Assembly: GCA_035936835.1 (NCBI GenBank)
Contig: DASYVT010000121.1
Span: 1 to 64,000, forward strand
Direction: 5' to 3'
DNA length: 64,000 bases
DNA from: Candidatus Methylomirabilota bacterium
GTDB lineage: Bacteria; Methylomirabilota; Methylomirabilia; Rokubacteriales; CSP1-6
Shown here piece by piece: positions 1 to 16,832 of this stretch. The position numbers and the translations under genes were made by a program. Under the pieces are notes generated by a model. The model saw only the letters and a program-made list of their open reading frames with translations, did not search any database and was not told the DNA's origin. Every line of letters starts with the position of its first letter. Position 1 is the first letter of the stretch.

Positions 1-117
1 CTTCGTGTGCAGCACCTTCGTGATCGCGGAGGTCAGCGTCGTCTTCCCGTGATCGATGTGCCCAATCGTCCCTATGTTCACGTGCGGCTTCGACCGATCG
101 AATTTCGCCTTGGCCAT
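1..117 (-). CDS. tuf: Elongation factor Tu, copy A (5' end only)
   Basis: Only the first 39 codons are in the window; the gene runs off the left edge. It starts with ATG at 117 behind an AGGAGAGAGAG ribosome binding site. The start of the GTP-binding domain is visible, with the P-loop GHIDHGKTT at residues 19-27. EF-Tu carries aminoacyl-tRNA to the ribosome. It follows fusA after 21 bases, the usual end of the str operon (rpsL-rpsG-fusA-tuf). All 117 bases are identical to the 5' end of the second tuf gene at 15124-16320, while the upstream sequence differs, as expected for duplicate tuf genes kept alike by gene conversion. Confidence 0.95.
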   Translation of the reverse strand, partial: MAKAKFDRSKPHVNIGTIGHIDHGKTTLTSAITKVLHTK

Positions 118-138
118 GACTCTCTCTCCTGTGGCGGG

Positions 139-2247
139 CTAGCGGGAACCGGCCCGAGGAGCGCCCTTGCCGGCAACCTTCGCCATGATCTCTTCGGCGA
201 TGTTCCGGGGGACTTCCTCGTAGCGGGCGAACTGCATGGTGTAGGTGGCCCGCCCCTGTGTCATCGAGCGGACGTCGGTAGCGTATCCGAACATCTGGCC
301 CAGCGGGACGTTGGCGCGGATGACGTGGGCGTTGCCCCGGCTGTCCATGCTGACGATGCGCCCGCGGCGGCTGTTGAGATCGCCGACGACGGCACCCTGG
401 TACTCCGAGGGCGCGACGACCTCGACGTCCATCACGGGCTCGAGCAGCACGGGCTTGGCCTTGCGGCAGCCCTCCTTGAAGCCCATGGACGCGGCGATCT
501 TGAAGGCCATCTCGTTCGAGTCGACCTCGTGGTAGCTGCCGTCGGTCAGCGACACCTTGATGTCGACCACGGGGTAGCCGGCGAGCACACCTGTCTCGGC
601 TGCTTCCCTGATGCCCTTCTCGACCGCGGGCACGTACTCGCGCGGGATGGCGGGGCCCTTGAGCTTGTTCTCGAAGACGACGCCTTCACCCGGCTCGGAG
701 GGCTCGACCTCGAGCCAGACGTCGCCGTACTGGCCGCGGCCGCCCGTCTGCCGGACGAAACGCCCCTGCGCTTCGGCCTTCTGGCGGACCGTCTCGCGGT
801 AGGCGACCTGCGGCTTGCCCACGTTGGCGTCGACCTTGAACTCGCGCAGCAGCCTGTCGACGATGATCTCGAGGTGCAACTCGCCCATGCCGTGGATCAG
901 CGTCTGGTTCGTCTCAGGATCCACGTTGACCTTGAAGGTCGGGTCCTCCATGGCGAGGCGCGCGAGCGATTGGCCGAGTTTTTCGTCGTCGGCCTTGGTC
1001 TTGGGTTCGATCGCCACGGCGATGACCGGCGCGGGGAAATCCATCGACTCCAGCACGATGGGCTTGTTGGGATCGCACAGCGTGTCGCCAGTGCGCGTGT
1101 CCTTGAGCCCGAGCACGGCGGCAATGTCGCCCGCCGAGACCGACTCGATCGCCTCGCGGTCGTTGGCGTGCATCCGCACGAGCCGGCCGATGCGCTCCTT
1201 TTTGTCCCGCGTCGAGTTGTAGACGCCGGTGCCGGACTCGAGCGTCCCGGAGTACACGCGGACGAAGGTCGACTGGCCCACGAATGGGTCGTTCATGATC
1301 TTGAAGGCCAGCGCGGAAAACGGCGCCTTGCTGTCGGCCGCGCGCGTCTCGTGCTCCTGCGTCTCGGGATTGATCCCGTCCAGCGGCGGGATGTCGAGCG
1401 GCGACGGCAGGTAGTCCACGACGGCGTCGAGCATGGGCTGGACGCCCTTGTTCTTGAACGAGGCGCCGCAGATCACCGGGAAGAGCTTCATCGAGATCGT
1501 GCCGGCCCGCACAGCGGCCTTGATCTCCTCCGGGCTGGCCTTCTCACCGGCGAGATACTTCTCCATCAGGTGGTCGTCCACCTCGGCCAGCGCCTCGATC
1601 ATCTTCTCCCGGTACTCGGCGGCCTGCTCCTTCACGTCCGCGGGAATGTCGACGGTCTCGAAAGTCTGCCCGAGGTCCCCGCTGTCGGACCAGATGTAGG
1701 CGACCTGCTCGATCAGATTGACCATGCCGCAGAAATTGTCCTCGCGGCCGACCGGGATCTGGATCGGCACCGCGTGGGCGCCCAGGCGGTCCTTCAGCAT
1801 GGCGAGGCAGCGGTAGTAGTCGGCGCCGACGCGGTCCATCTTGTTGACGTAGACGATGCGCGGCACCTTGTACTTGTCCGCCTGCCGCCACACGGTTTCG
1901 GTCTGGGGCTCGACGCCCGACACGGCGTCCAGGATGGCGATCGCGCCGTCCAGGACGCGCAGGGAGCGCTCGACCTCCATGGTGAAGTCCACGTGGCCGG
2001 GCGTGTCGATGATGTTGATCCGGCAGTCCCGCCAGAAGGAGGTGGTCGCGGCGGACGTGATGGTGATCCCGCGCTCCTGCTCCTGGACCATCCAGTCCAT
2101 GGTCGCCGTGCCCTCGTGCACCTCGCCGATCTTGTAGGACCGGCCGGTGTAGTAGAGCACCCGTTCCGTGGTCGTGGTCTTGCCGGCATCGATGTGGGCC
2201 ATGATGCCGATATTCCGGGTTTTCTCCAGCGGGTACTGCGCTTCCAC
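139..2247 (-). CDS. fusA: Elongation factor G
   Basis: A 702-residue translational GTPase that drives ribosomal translocation and, with ribosome recycling factor, subunit splitting. The length is normal for EF-G. GTPase motifs are complete: AHIDAGKT at residues 17-24, DTPGH at 81-85 and NKMD at 135-138. The remainder has the expected EF-G domains II-V, including the C-terminal region with [13 protein letters not shown]. It is the third gene of the str operon, 82 bases after rpsG, and is followed by tuf. A long perfect stem-loop lies in the rpsG-fusA gap and may modulate how much fusA is made from the shared transcript. Confidence 0.98.
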   Translation of the reverse strand: MEAQYPLEKTRNIGIMAHIDAGKTTTTERVLYYTGRSYKIGEVHEGTATMDWMVQEQERGITITSAATTSFWRDCRINIIDTPGHVDFTMEVERSLRVLDGAIAILDAVSGVEPQTETVWRQADKYKVPRIVYVNKMDRVGADYYRCLAMLKDRLGAHAVPIQIPVGREDNFCGMVNLIEQVAYIWSDSGDLGQTFETVDIPADVKEQAAEYREKMIEALAEVDDHLMEKYLAGEKASPEEIKAAVRAGTISMKLFPVICGASFKNKGVQPMLDAVVDYLPSPLDIPPLDGINPETQEHETRAADSKAPFSALAFKIMNDPFVGQSTFVRVYSGTLESGTGVYNSTRDKKERIGRLVRMHANDREAIESVSAGDIAAVLGLKDTRTGDTLCDPNKPIVLESMDFPAPVIAVAIEPKTKADDEKLGQSLARLAMEDPTFKVNVDPETNQTLIHGMGELHLEIIVDRLLREFKVDANVGKPQVAYRETVRQKAEAQGRFVRQTGGRGQYGDVWLEVEPSEPGEGVVFENKLKGPAIPREYVPAVEKGIREAAETGVLAGYPVVDIKVSLTDGSYHEVDSNEMAFKIAASMGFKEGCRKAKPVLLEPVMDVEVVAPSEYQGAVVGDLNSRRGRIVSMDSRGNAHVIRANVPLGQMFGYATDVRSMTQGRATYTMQFARYEEVPRNIAEEIMAKVAGKGAPRAGSR

Positions 2248-2283
2248 GACGCTGCCTTCCCCTCTGCTCGGCGCTACTCAAGA

Positions 2284-2317
2284 GAAGAGGGGGGTCGAGG
2301 CTCCGGCCCCCCTCTTC
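2284..2317 (-). promoter_or_regulatory. Perfect stem-loop between rpsG and fusA
   Basis: On the transcript, an 11-base arm (GAAGAGGGGGG, 2317-2307) is perfectly complementary to CCCCCCTCTTC (2294-2284) with a 12-base loop. It begins about 13 bases after the rpsG stop and ends about 37 bases before the fusA start. There is no run of T after the stem, so it is not a standard intrinsic terminator. It could be an attenuator, an RNA-stability element or an RNase site that sets different levels of ribosomal proteins and elongation factors. Confidence 0.6.
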
Positions 2318-2329
2318 GAATCTCGGTCG

Positions 2330-2797
2330 CTACCAGCGGTAGTGCGCGAACGCCTTGTTGGCCTCCGCCATCTTGTGAGTGTCTTCGCGCTTCTTCACGG
2401 CCGTCCCGCGGTTGTTGGCCGCGTCCAGCAGCTCGCCGGCGAGCCGCTCCGACATGCTCTTCTCCACGCGGCGCCGTGCGGCCCCGATCAGCCAGCGCAT
2501 GCTGAGCGCCGTCCGTCGGTCCGGGCGCACCTCGACCGGCACCTGGTAGGTCGAGCCGCCTACGCGACGCGACTTGACCTCCACCGAAGGCTTGCAGTTG
2601 TCCACGGCCGCCTTGAAGAGCTTGAGCGCGTCCTGCTTGGCCCGGTCCTCCATGGCGCCCATGGCCTCGTACATAATCTTCTCGGCCGTGCTCTTCTTGC
2701 CGCCGTACATCATCATGTTGACGAACTTCGCTACGATACGGCTCCCGTACTTGGGATCCGGCAGGATCTCCCGCTTCGCCGCCCCTGCCCGACGCAT
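2330..2797 (-). CDS. rpsG: 30S ribosomal protein S7
   Basis: 155 residues, the normal length for S7, which binds 16S rRNA and nucleates assembly of the 30S head. Recognisable stretches are the N-terminal [17 protein letters not shown] and the later [20 protein letters not shown]. The start codon directly abuts the rpsL stop (0 bases between), so the two are probably translationally coupled. In E. coli S7 represses its own operon by binding the rpsL-rpsG junction; here that junction has no spacer, so any feedback must use another site. Confidence 0.98.
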   Translation of the reverse strand: MRRAGAAKREILPDPKYGSRIVAKFVNMMMYGGKKSTAEKIMYEAMGAMEDRAKQDALKLFKAAVDNCKPSVEVKSRRVGGSTYQVPVEVRPDRRTALSMRWLIGAARRRVEKSMSERLAGELLDAANNRGTAVKKREDTHKMAEANKAFAHYRW

Positions 2798-3184
2798 TTA
2801 CGCCGCGCTCCCGGCCTTGGGTTGCTTCGCGCCGTACTTCGAGCGGCTCTGCTTCCGCCCGGCGACGCCGGCCGTGTCGAGCGACCCGCGGATGATGTGG
2901 TACCGGATGCCCGGCAGGTCCTTCACCCGGCCGCCCCTGATCAGGACGATCGAGTGCTCCTGCAGATTGTGGCCGACGCCCGGGATATAGGACGTGACCT
3001 CGAGGCCGTTTGTCAGCCGCACGCGGGCCACCTTGCGCAGGGCGGAGTTCGGCTTCTTGGGCGTGGTGGTGTACACGCGGATGCACACCCCGCGCTTCTG
3101 CGGGCAAGCCTCCATGGCTGGCGTCTTGGACTTCTTCCGCACCGCCTCGCGGCCCTGGCGCACCAGCTGATTGATTGTCGGCAT
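2798..3184 (-). CDS. rpsL: 30S ribosomal protein S12
   Basis: 128 residues, the decoding-centre protein. The conserved loops [14 protein letters not shown] (containing Lys43) and GGRVKDLPG (containing the Lys88 equivalent) are intact. These are the positions where streptomycin resistance mutations arise, so the protein looks streptomycin-sensitive. First gene of the str operon, 119 bases after the rpoC start-proximal neighbour in transcription order (rpoC ends at 3304), with its own good promoter in the gap. The start is ATG at 3184, preceded by AGGGGAGAT. Confidence 0.98.
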   Translation of the reverse strand: MPTINQLVRQGREAVRKKSKTPAMEACPQKRGVCIRVYTTTPKKPNSALRKVARVRLTNGLEVTSYIPGVGHNLQEHSIVLIRGGRVKDLPGIRYHIIRGSLDTAGVAGRKQSRSKYGAKQPKAGSAA

Positions 3185-3253
3185 ATCTCCCCTATGGCTC
3201 TGATCGACCCCCCGGGTAGCCTAAGCCCCGGTCAATAGGGCCAAAACTCTAAC

Positions 3254-3282
3254 TTTCTACCTGAAATAGGGGCCCTTGTCAA
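3254..3282 (-). promoter_or_regulatory. Sigma-70 type promoter of the str operon (rpsL-rpsG-fusA-tuf)
   Basis: On the minus strand, -35 TTGACA (3282-3277), a 17-base spacer and -10 TAGAAA (3259-3254). The -35 is a perfect consensus match and the -10 matches 4 of 6. Transcription would start near 3247, giving a leader of about 60 bases before rpsL. This lets the str genes be expressed independently of the rpoBC transcript that ends at 3304. Confidence 0.75.
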
Positions 3283-3303
3283 GTCGCTGACACCTGGCCC
3301 CTC

Positions 3304-7500
<4,197 letters not shown>

Positions 7501-7524
7501 TCTGGGAATCTCCTTTTGCTAGGT

Positions 7525-7693
7525 TCGCCTCGTACGGCGGGGCCCCAGCCCCGCGACGCCCTGCGGCTCAGCCGGTCTTCTCCGCTCGCCTCGGACGGCG
7601 GGGCCCCAGCCCCGCGACGTCCTGCGGCTCACCCTGTCTTCTCCGCTCGCCTCGGACGGCGGGGCCCCAGCCCCGCGACGTCCTGCGGCTCAC
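7525..7693 (-). repeat. 61-bp tandem repeat (about 2.8 copies) with hairpins between rpoB and rpoC
   Basis: Units begin at 7525, 7586 and 7647, a strict 61-base period; the third is cut after about 47 bases. Units 2 and 3 are identical over those 47 bases, and unit 1 differs from unit 2 at about four positions. Each unit carries a perfect 7-bp stem GCGGGGC / GCCCCGC with a 4-base loop (first one at 7537-7554). The transcript therefore has three identical GC hairpins between the rpoB stop and the rpoC ribosome binding site. No open frame looks like a gene. Parts (GAGCCGCAGG, GAGGCGAG) resemble the spacer repeats at 13560, 23751, 28076 and 31375. Confidence 0.9.
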
Positions 7694-7701
7694 ACTACAA
7701 G

Positions 7702-11706
<4,005 letters not shown>

Positions 11707-11785
11707 ACACCCTCCGCGCCCCGACGGCATCTAGCCGCCGGGTGCTCAACCCCGCCGGACGGGCCGGGGCCACACGTTGGTCGAG

Positions 11786-11801
11786 GGGGGCGCGCGCCCC
11801 C
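11786..11801 (-). promoter_or_regulatory. 16-bp GC palindrome in the rplL-rpoB gap
   Basis: GGGGGCGCGCGCCCCC is self-complementary and would form a 6-bp stem with a 4-base loop in RNA. It lies about 29 bases after the rplL stop and 80 before the rpoB start. No T-run follows. In E. coli the same gap holds a partial attenuator and an RNase III site that lower rpoBC relative to L7/L12 output; this may be the functional counterpart, but that is inference. Confidence 0.45.
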
Positions 11802-11829
11802 GTTCTATGCTCTCCCGCGCGTGCGGAGG

Positions 11830-12213
<384 letters not shown>

Positions 12214-12262
12214 GTCATCCGCCTCCGTGTGTGGTTGCTACGTCGTGATATGAAAGCCTGTC

Positions 12263-12787
12263 TCAGGCCGAATCGGCTGCGCCCTTGCCCCGGGCCTCGA
12301 GCACGTACACGATCTCCCGGAGCGGCGCCTGCAGTAGGCTCACAAGCTGTGCCATCGGTCCCTGCAGGGCGCCCACGATCTGGCTTCGGAGCTGCTCCCT
12401 GGACGGAAGGTCCGCCAGGGCCTTGAGCTCCGCCGGCTGAACGACCTTGCCGTCCACGAGCCCGAGCTTGATCTGCAGCCGCGGGTTGGTCTTGACAAAC
12501 GCCTGCAGCGCCTTCGCCACCGCCACCGGGTCCTGCTTCGTGAACACGAGTCCCGTCGGACCCTTGAGGTGCACGCCGAGCGCGTCGAGGGCCGAGCCCT
12601 TGACGGCGAGGCGGGCCAAGCGGTTCTTGACCACCTTGTACTCCGCCGCGGCGCCCTTGAGCTGCTTGCGCAGGTCCGACAGCTGCTGGACGCTGAGCCC
12701 GCGATACTCGGTCAGCACCACGGTCTTGGCGGTGCCCAGCCGCTCCTTCAGGGCATCGACGCTCTCCACTTTCGCTTGAGTCGGCAC
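12263..12787 (-). CDS. rplJ: 50S ribosomal protein L10
   Basis: 174 residues, normal length. L10 anchors the L7/L12 dimers to 23S rRNA and in many bacteria represses its own mRNA. The N-terminal rRNA-binding domain includes VVLTEYRGLSVQQLSDLR; the C-terminal helix that binds L7/L12 ends near residue 165. The gap to rplA is only 19 bases, too short for the long L10 leader structure known from E. coli, so any feedback site must overlap rplA or be absent. Confidence 0.97.
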   Translation of the reverse strand: MPTQAKVESVDALKERLGTAKTVVLTEYRGLSVQQLSDLRKQLKGAAAEYKVVKNRLARLAVKGSALDALGVHLKGPTGLVFTKQDPVAVAKALQAFVKTNPRLQIKLGLVDGKVVQPAELKALADLPSREQLRSQIVGALQGPMAQLVSLLQAPLREIVYVLEARGKGAADSA

Positions 12788-12806
12788 GTCCCCGCTCCTT
12801 GTCCGG

Positions 12807-13520
12807 CTAGATCTGTTTCTTGAACTGGTTTGCGACCCGCTGGGCGTCCACCGGGATGCCAGGCCCCATGGTCGTGGACAGCGTCAGCGAGCGCAGGTAC
12901 ACGCCCTTTGACGCCGCCGGCTTGGCCTTGACGATGGCTTCCAGCAGCGCCATCGCATTGGCAACGAGGCTCTCCTGCGGGAATGACTTCCTGCCCACCT
13001 GCACGTGGACGTTGCCGGCCTTGTCCGCGCGAAATTCGACCTTGCCCGCTTTGACCTCCCGCACGGCGCGGCCCACGTCGAACGTCACGGTGCCCATCTT
13101 CGGGTTCGGCATGAGCCCGCGCGGGCCCAGCACCTTGCCGAGCCGGCCGACCTGCCCCATGAGGTCGGGCGTCGCGATGGTCGAGTCGAAGTCCATGAAG
13201 CCGCCCTGGATCTTCTCGACCAGGTCCTCGGCGCCCACCACGTCGGCCCCGGCCTCGCGCGCCTCGCGCTCCTTCTCACCCTTCGCGAACACGGCCACGC
13301 GCACCGTCTTGCCGATGCCGTGCGGCAGCACGATGGCGCCGCGGACCATCTGGTCGGCGTGCTTGGGGTCGACCCCGAGCCGGAGCGACAGATCGACGCT
13401 CTCGTCGAACTTCGCCGGGGGCGCCTTCTTCACGATGTCCATCGCCTCCTCGACCGAGTACGTCTTCGCCCGATCGATCAGCGCCTCTGTCGCCTTCAGC
13501 CGCTTCGTCATCACTGGCAT
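12807..13520 (-). CDS. rplA: 50S ribosomal protein L1
   Basis: 237 residues, normal for L1, part of the mobile L1 stalk near the ribosomal E site. Conserved pieces include the [15 protein letters not shown] segment near residue 125 and [13 protein letters not shown] near the C-terminus. The start at 13520 (MPVMTKRL) has GGAGACC 8-10 bases upstream; the ATG three codons later is an alternative. Unlike most genomes, the rplK-rplA gap is long (130 bases) and is occupied by one copy of the spacer repeat family. Confidence 0.97.
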   Translation of the reverse strand: MPVMTKRLKATEALIDRAKTYSVEEAMDIVKKAPPAKFDESVDLSLRLGVDPKHADQMVRGAIVLPHGIGKTVRVAVFAKGEKEREAREAGADVVGAEDLVEKIQGGFMDFDSTIATPDLMGQVGRLGKVLGPRGLMPNPKMGTVTFDVGRAVREVKAGKVEFRADKAGNVHVQVGRKSFPQESLVANAMALLEAIVKAKPAASKGVYLRSLTLSTTMGPGIPVDAQRVANQFKKQI

Positions 13521-13559
13521 CAGTCTTGGTCTCCGATTTCGATCATTTCACCGCTCGTG

Positions 13560-13648
13560 ATCGTCTCAGCCCTCGGCTCGCGCCTCCGGCGCTCACCTCG
13601 AACTGCCACGCTCTCGTGCCTCCTGCAACTCGGCCGCGTCTCATCTCG
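13560..13648 (-). repeat. Interspersed spacer repeat, copy in the rplK-rplA gap
   Basis: On the minus strand the spacer reads GTTCGAGGTGAGCGCC, then GAGGCGCGAGCCGAGGGCTGAG, i.e. the same GTTCGAGNTGAG and GCGAGGGCTGA blocks found at 23751-23863, 28076-28183 and 31375-31489. It starts right after the rplK stop. This copy is more diverged and stops about 40 bases before the rplA start, so it does not supply the rplA ribosome binding site. Confidence 0.6.
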
Positions 13649-13650
13649 CA

Positions 13651-14073
13651 CTACACGACATCGATGCCCATGCTGCGGGCCGTGCCTTCGACCGTGCGCA
13701 TGGCGGACTCGATCGAGTCCGTGTTGAGGTCCACCAGCTTGGTCTGGGCGATCTCGCGGACCTGGGCGCGCGTGACCTTGCCGATCTTGTCCTTGTGCGG
13801 CACGGCCGAGGCCTTGGCGATGCCCGCCGCCCGCTTGAGCAGCACCGCCGCCGGGGGCGTCTTCACCACGAAGGTGAAGGACCGGTCCTGGTAGATCGTC
13901 ACCACGACGGGCAGGATCAGCCCCTCCTGGGACCCGGTCTGGGCGTTGAAGCCCTTGCAGAATTCCATGATGTTGACCCCGTGCTGGCCGAGCGCGGGAC
14001 CCACCGGCGGCGAAGGGTTGGCCTTACCCGCCGGGATCTGCAGCTTCACCATCGCCTGAACTTTCTTCGCCAT
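13651..14073 (-). CDS. rplK: 50S ribosomal protein L11
   Basis: 140 residues, the usual length. L11 binds the GTPase-associated region of 23S rRNA and is needed for RelA activation and thiostrepton action. The N-terminal domain has the proline-rich switch [20 protein letters not shown] (residues about 18-37) and the C-terminal rRNA-binding domain has [17 protein letters not shown]. It starts 3 bases after the nusG stop, indicating tight coupling. Confidence 0.98.
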   Translation of the reverse strand: MAKKVQAMVKLQIPAGKANPSPPVGPALGQHGVNIMEFCKGFNAQTGSQEGLILPVVVTIYQDRSFTFVVKTPPAAVLLKRAAGIAKASAVPHKDKIGKVTRAQVREIAQTKLVDLNTDSIESAMRTVEGTARSMGIDVV

Positions 14074-14076
14074 GGA

Positions 14077-14625
14077 TCAGAGCCTCTCCACCTGGTAGTA
14101 CTCGAGCTCGACCGGTGTCATCCGCCCGAAGATCGCCACCATCACCTTGAGCTTCCCGCGCTCCGGGTTGAGATCGTCGATCGAGCCCTGGAAGTTCACG
14201 AACGGCCCCTCGATGACCCGCACCTTGTCCCCCTTTTGGAAGGTGGACTTGAGCTTGGGCTTCTCGGCGCCTTCCTCCATCTGCTTCAGAATGCCGTCGA
14301 CCTCCTCCGCCGGCAGCGCCACGGGCTTGGCGCCCGACCCCACGAATCCGGTCACCTTGGGCGTCGAGCGCACCAAGTGCCAGGTGTCGTCGGTCAGCTC
14401 CATCTCCACGAGCAGGTAACCCGGGAAGAACTTCTGCTCGGTCTCGATCTTCTTGCTCTTCCGGATCTCACGAACCTTCTCGGTCGGGACGATGACCCGC
14501 CCGAACAGGTCCTGAAGGTTGAAGATCTTCGCCCGCGATTCGATTGCCGCCGCCACCTTGTTCTCGAAACCCGAGTAGGTGTGGACGACGAACCACTGCT
14601 TCGCCGACGTGCTGGTCTCGCTCAT
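14077..14625 (-). CDS. nusG: Transcription termination/antitermination factor NusG
   Basis: 182 residues: an NGN domain that binds RNA polymerase (residues about 8-110, starting KQWFVVHTYSGFENKV) and a C-terminal KOW domain (about 128-180, GDKVRVIEGPFVNFQG) that contacts Rho or ribosomal protein S10. The order secE-nusG-rplK is nearly universal in bacteria. The gap to secE is 25 bases. Confidence 0.98.
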   Translation of the reverse strand: MSETSTSAKQWFVVHTYSGFENKVAAAIESRAKIFNLQDLFGRVIVPTEKVREIRKSKKIETEQKFFPGYLLVEMELTDDTWHLVRSTPKVTGFVGSGAKPVALPAEEVDGILKQMEEGAEKPKLKSTFQKGDKVRVIEGPFVNFQGSIDDLNPERGKLKVMVAIFGRMTPVELEYYQVERL

Positions 14626-14650
14626 GCCCGAATGACCCCCGTGCTTTGAA

Positions 14651-14848
14651 CTAACCCCACCGAAGGACCCGCTCCACGATCCACGAGAGCCCCATGTCCA
14701 CGGCCGCCAGGAACACGGCCAGCACCACCACCACCGCGAGGACCACGACGGTCGAGTTGACGACTTCGGCCCTGTTGGGCCAACTCACCCGCCGGAACTC
14801 GCCCGCCACCTCGTGGACGAACTGCTTGACGCGCTCGAAGAATCCCAT
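14651..14848 (-). CDS. secE: Preprotein translocase subunit SecE
   Basis: 65 residues, the short single-span form found in most bacteria (E. coli has three spans). The conserved amphipathic segment VAGEFRRVSWPNRAEVVNST is followed by one hydrophobic helix (about residues 35-57). SecE clamps SecY in the protein-conducting channel. It starts 24 bases downstream of the tRNA-Trp gene and is followed by nusG. Confidence 0.96.
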   Translation of the reverse strand: MGFFERVKQFVHEVAGEFRRVSWPNRAEVVNSTVVVLAVVVVLAVFLAAVDMGLSWIVERVLRWG

Positions 14849-14871
14849 GACCTCTCACTGGTTCCCGAATC

Positions 14872-14948
14872 TGGCAGGCGTGGAGGGATTCGAACCCCCA
14901 TCCCCCGGATTTGGAGTCCGGTGCTCTAGCCGTTAGAGCTACACGCCT
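14872..14948 (-). tRNA. trnW: tRNA-Trp (CCA anticodon)
   Basis: A 77-base cloverleaf with acceptor stem AGGCGTG / CACGCCT, D-arm GCTCTAACGGCTAGAGC, anticodon loop CTCCAAA with anticodon CCA, and T-arm GGGGGTTCGAATCCCTCC. Discriminator base G and the 3' CCA are encoded in the DNA. It sits between rpmG and secE, a conserved position for tRNA-Trp in many bacteria. Confidence 0.97.
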
Positions 14949-14970
14949 ACGAATCTTGTAATGTTCCGCC

Positions 14971-15120
14971 CTACTTCGATTCCTTGTGCGGAGCGTGCTT
15001 CCTGCACCACTTGCAGAACTTCTTGATCTCCATGCGGTCCGGATGGGTCCGCTTGTTCTTCGTCATCGTGTAGTTCCGCCGCTGGCACTCGGTGCACGCG
15101 AGCGAGATGATGTCGCGCAT
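14971..15120 (-). CDS. rpmG: 50S ribosomal protein L33
   Basis: A 49-residue protein starting with ATG at 15120 ([17 protein letters not shown]). Both zinc-ribbon cysteine pairs are present (CTEC near residue 9 and CKWC near residue 36), so this is the zinc-binding C+ form. It lies 3 bases downstream of the tuf stop and upstream of tRNA-Trp and secE, matching the conserved tuf-rpmG-trnW-secE order. Confidence 0.95.
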   Translation of the reverse strand: MRDIISLACTECQRRNYTMTKNKRTHPDRMEIKKFCKWCRKHAPHKESK

Positions 15121-15123
15121 CGC

Positions 15124-16320
<1,197 letters not shown>

Positions 16321-16364
16321 TCCTCGCTCGCCTCCTCAGTCCGCCTGCCGGTCTGTCAGAGTGA

Positions 16365-16440
16365 TGGAGCCCATGTCCGGGCTTGAACCGGAGACCTCGC
16401 CCTTACCAAGGGCGTGCTCTGCCAACTGAGCTACATGGGC
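16365..16440 (-). tRNA. trnT: tRNA-Thr (GGT anticodon)
   Basis: A 76-base cloverleaf: acceptor GCCCATG / CATGGGC, D-arm GCTCAGTTGGCAGAGC, anticodon loop TTGGTAA with anticodon GGT, T-arm CCGGTTCAAGCCCGG. Discriminator T and the CCA end are encoded. It is the last tRNA before tuf, the position of thrT in E. coli. Confidence 0.97.
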
Positions 16441-16483
16441 CTGGATCATGTTCCTCGTCCGTCTCGCGGATGCCGGAGCCAAG

Positions 16484-16558
16484 TGGAGCGGGAAACGGGA
16501 TTCGAACCCGCGACCCCCAGCTTGGAAGGCTGGCGCTCTACCGCTGAGCTATTCCCGC
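16484..16558 (-). tRNA. trnG: tRNA-Gly (TCC anticodon)
   Basis: A 75-base cloverleaf: acceptor GCGGGAA / TTCCCGC, D-arm GCTCAGCGGTAGAGC, anticodon loop CTTCCAA with anticodon TCC, T-arm GCGGGTTCGAATCCCGT. Discriminator T plus encoded CCA. It corresponds in position to glyT of the E. coli tufB operon. Confidence 0.97.
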
Positions 16559-16594
16559 GCTCCCTCTCGGCGCGCCGCTCGCCGCCCGCTAAGA

Positions 16595-16680
16595 TGGTGG
16601 GGAGAGGAGGGTTTGAACCTCCGAAGGCGTTCGCCAGCAGATTTACAGTCTGCCCCCTTTGACCACTTGGGTATCTCCCC
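16595..16680 (-). tRNA. trnY: tRNA-Tyr (GTA anticodon)
   Basis: An 86-base class II tRNA: acceptor GGGGAGA / TCTCCCC, anticodon loop CTGTAAA with anticodon GTA, a long variable arm (TGGCGAACGCC region), T-arm GGAGGTTCAAACCCTCC, discriminator A and encoded CCA. It corresponds in position to tyrU of the E. coli tufB operon. Confidence 0.97.
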
Positions 16681-16714
16681 GCTGGTTCCTCAGGCTGTAA
16701 CCCCTTGAAATGTC

Positions 16715-16789
16715 TGGCGCTGGCGGGAGGATTTGAACCCCCGACCCACTGCTTACAAGGCAGTTGCTCTACCCCTGAGCTACGCCAGC
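16715..16789 (-). tRNA. trnT: tRNA-Thr (TGT anticodon)
   Basis: A 75-base cloverleaf: acceptor GCTGGCG / CGCCAGC, D-arm GCTCAGGGGTAGAGC, anticodon loop CTTGTAA with anticodon TGT, T-arm GGGGGTTCAAATCCTCC, discriminator G and encoded CCA. First gene of the tRNA-tuf transcript, the position of thrU in E. coli, about 15 bases downstream of the -10 of a strong promoter. Confidence 0.97.
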
Positions 16790-16803
16790 AGTCGCAAAAC
16801 TTC

Positions 16804-16832
16804 ACTGTAGTTTCGAGGTCCCCGTAAGTCAA
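16804..16832 (-). promoter_or_regulatory. Sigma-70 type promoter of the tRNA-tuf-secE-nusG-rpl operon
   Basis: Minus strand: -35 TTGACT (16832-16827), 17-base spacer, -10 TACAGT (16809-16804). The predicted start lies near 16797, a few bases before tRNA-Thr. The -35 hexamer overlaps the end of rlmB: the rlmB stop codon TGA is inside TTGACT. It is a strong match and the natural start for a stable-RNA transcript. Confidence 0.8.

Noticed and set aside
7525-7693. The rpoB-rpoC repeats as a CRISPR array
   Set aside because: The 61-base units are contiguous with no unique spacers, and no cas gene is present.
13521-13650. The rplK-rplA spacer as an L1 autoregulatory site
   Set aside because: Known L1 target sites lie upstream of rplK and mimic the 23S L1 site; this spacer instead matches the interspersed repeat family and shows no such fold by eye.
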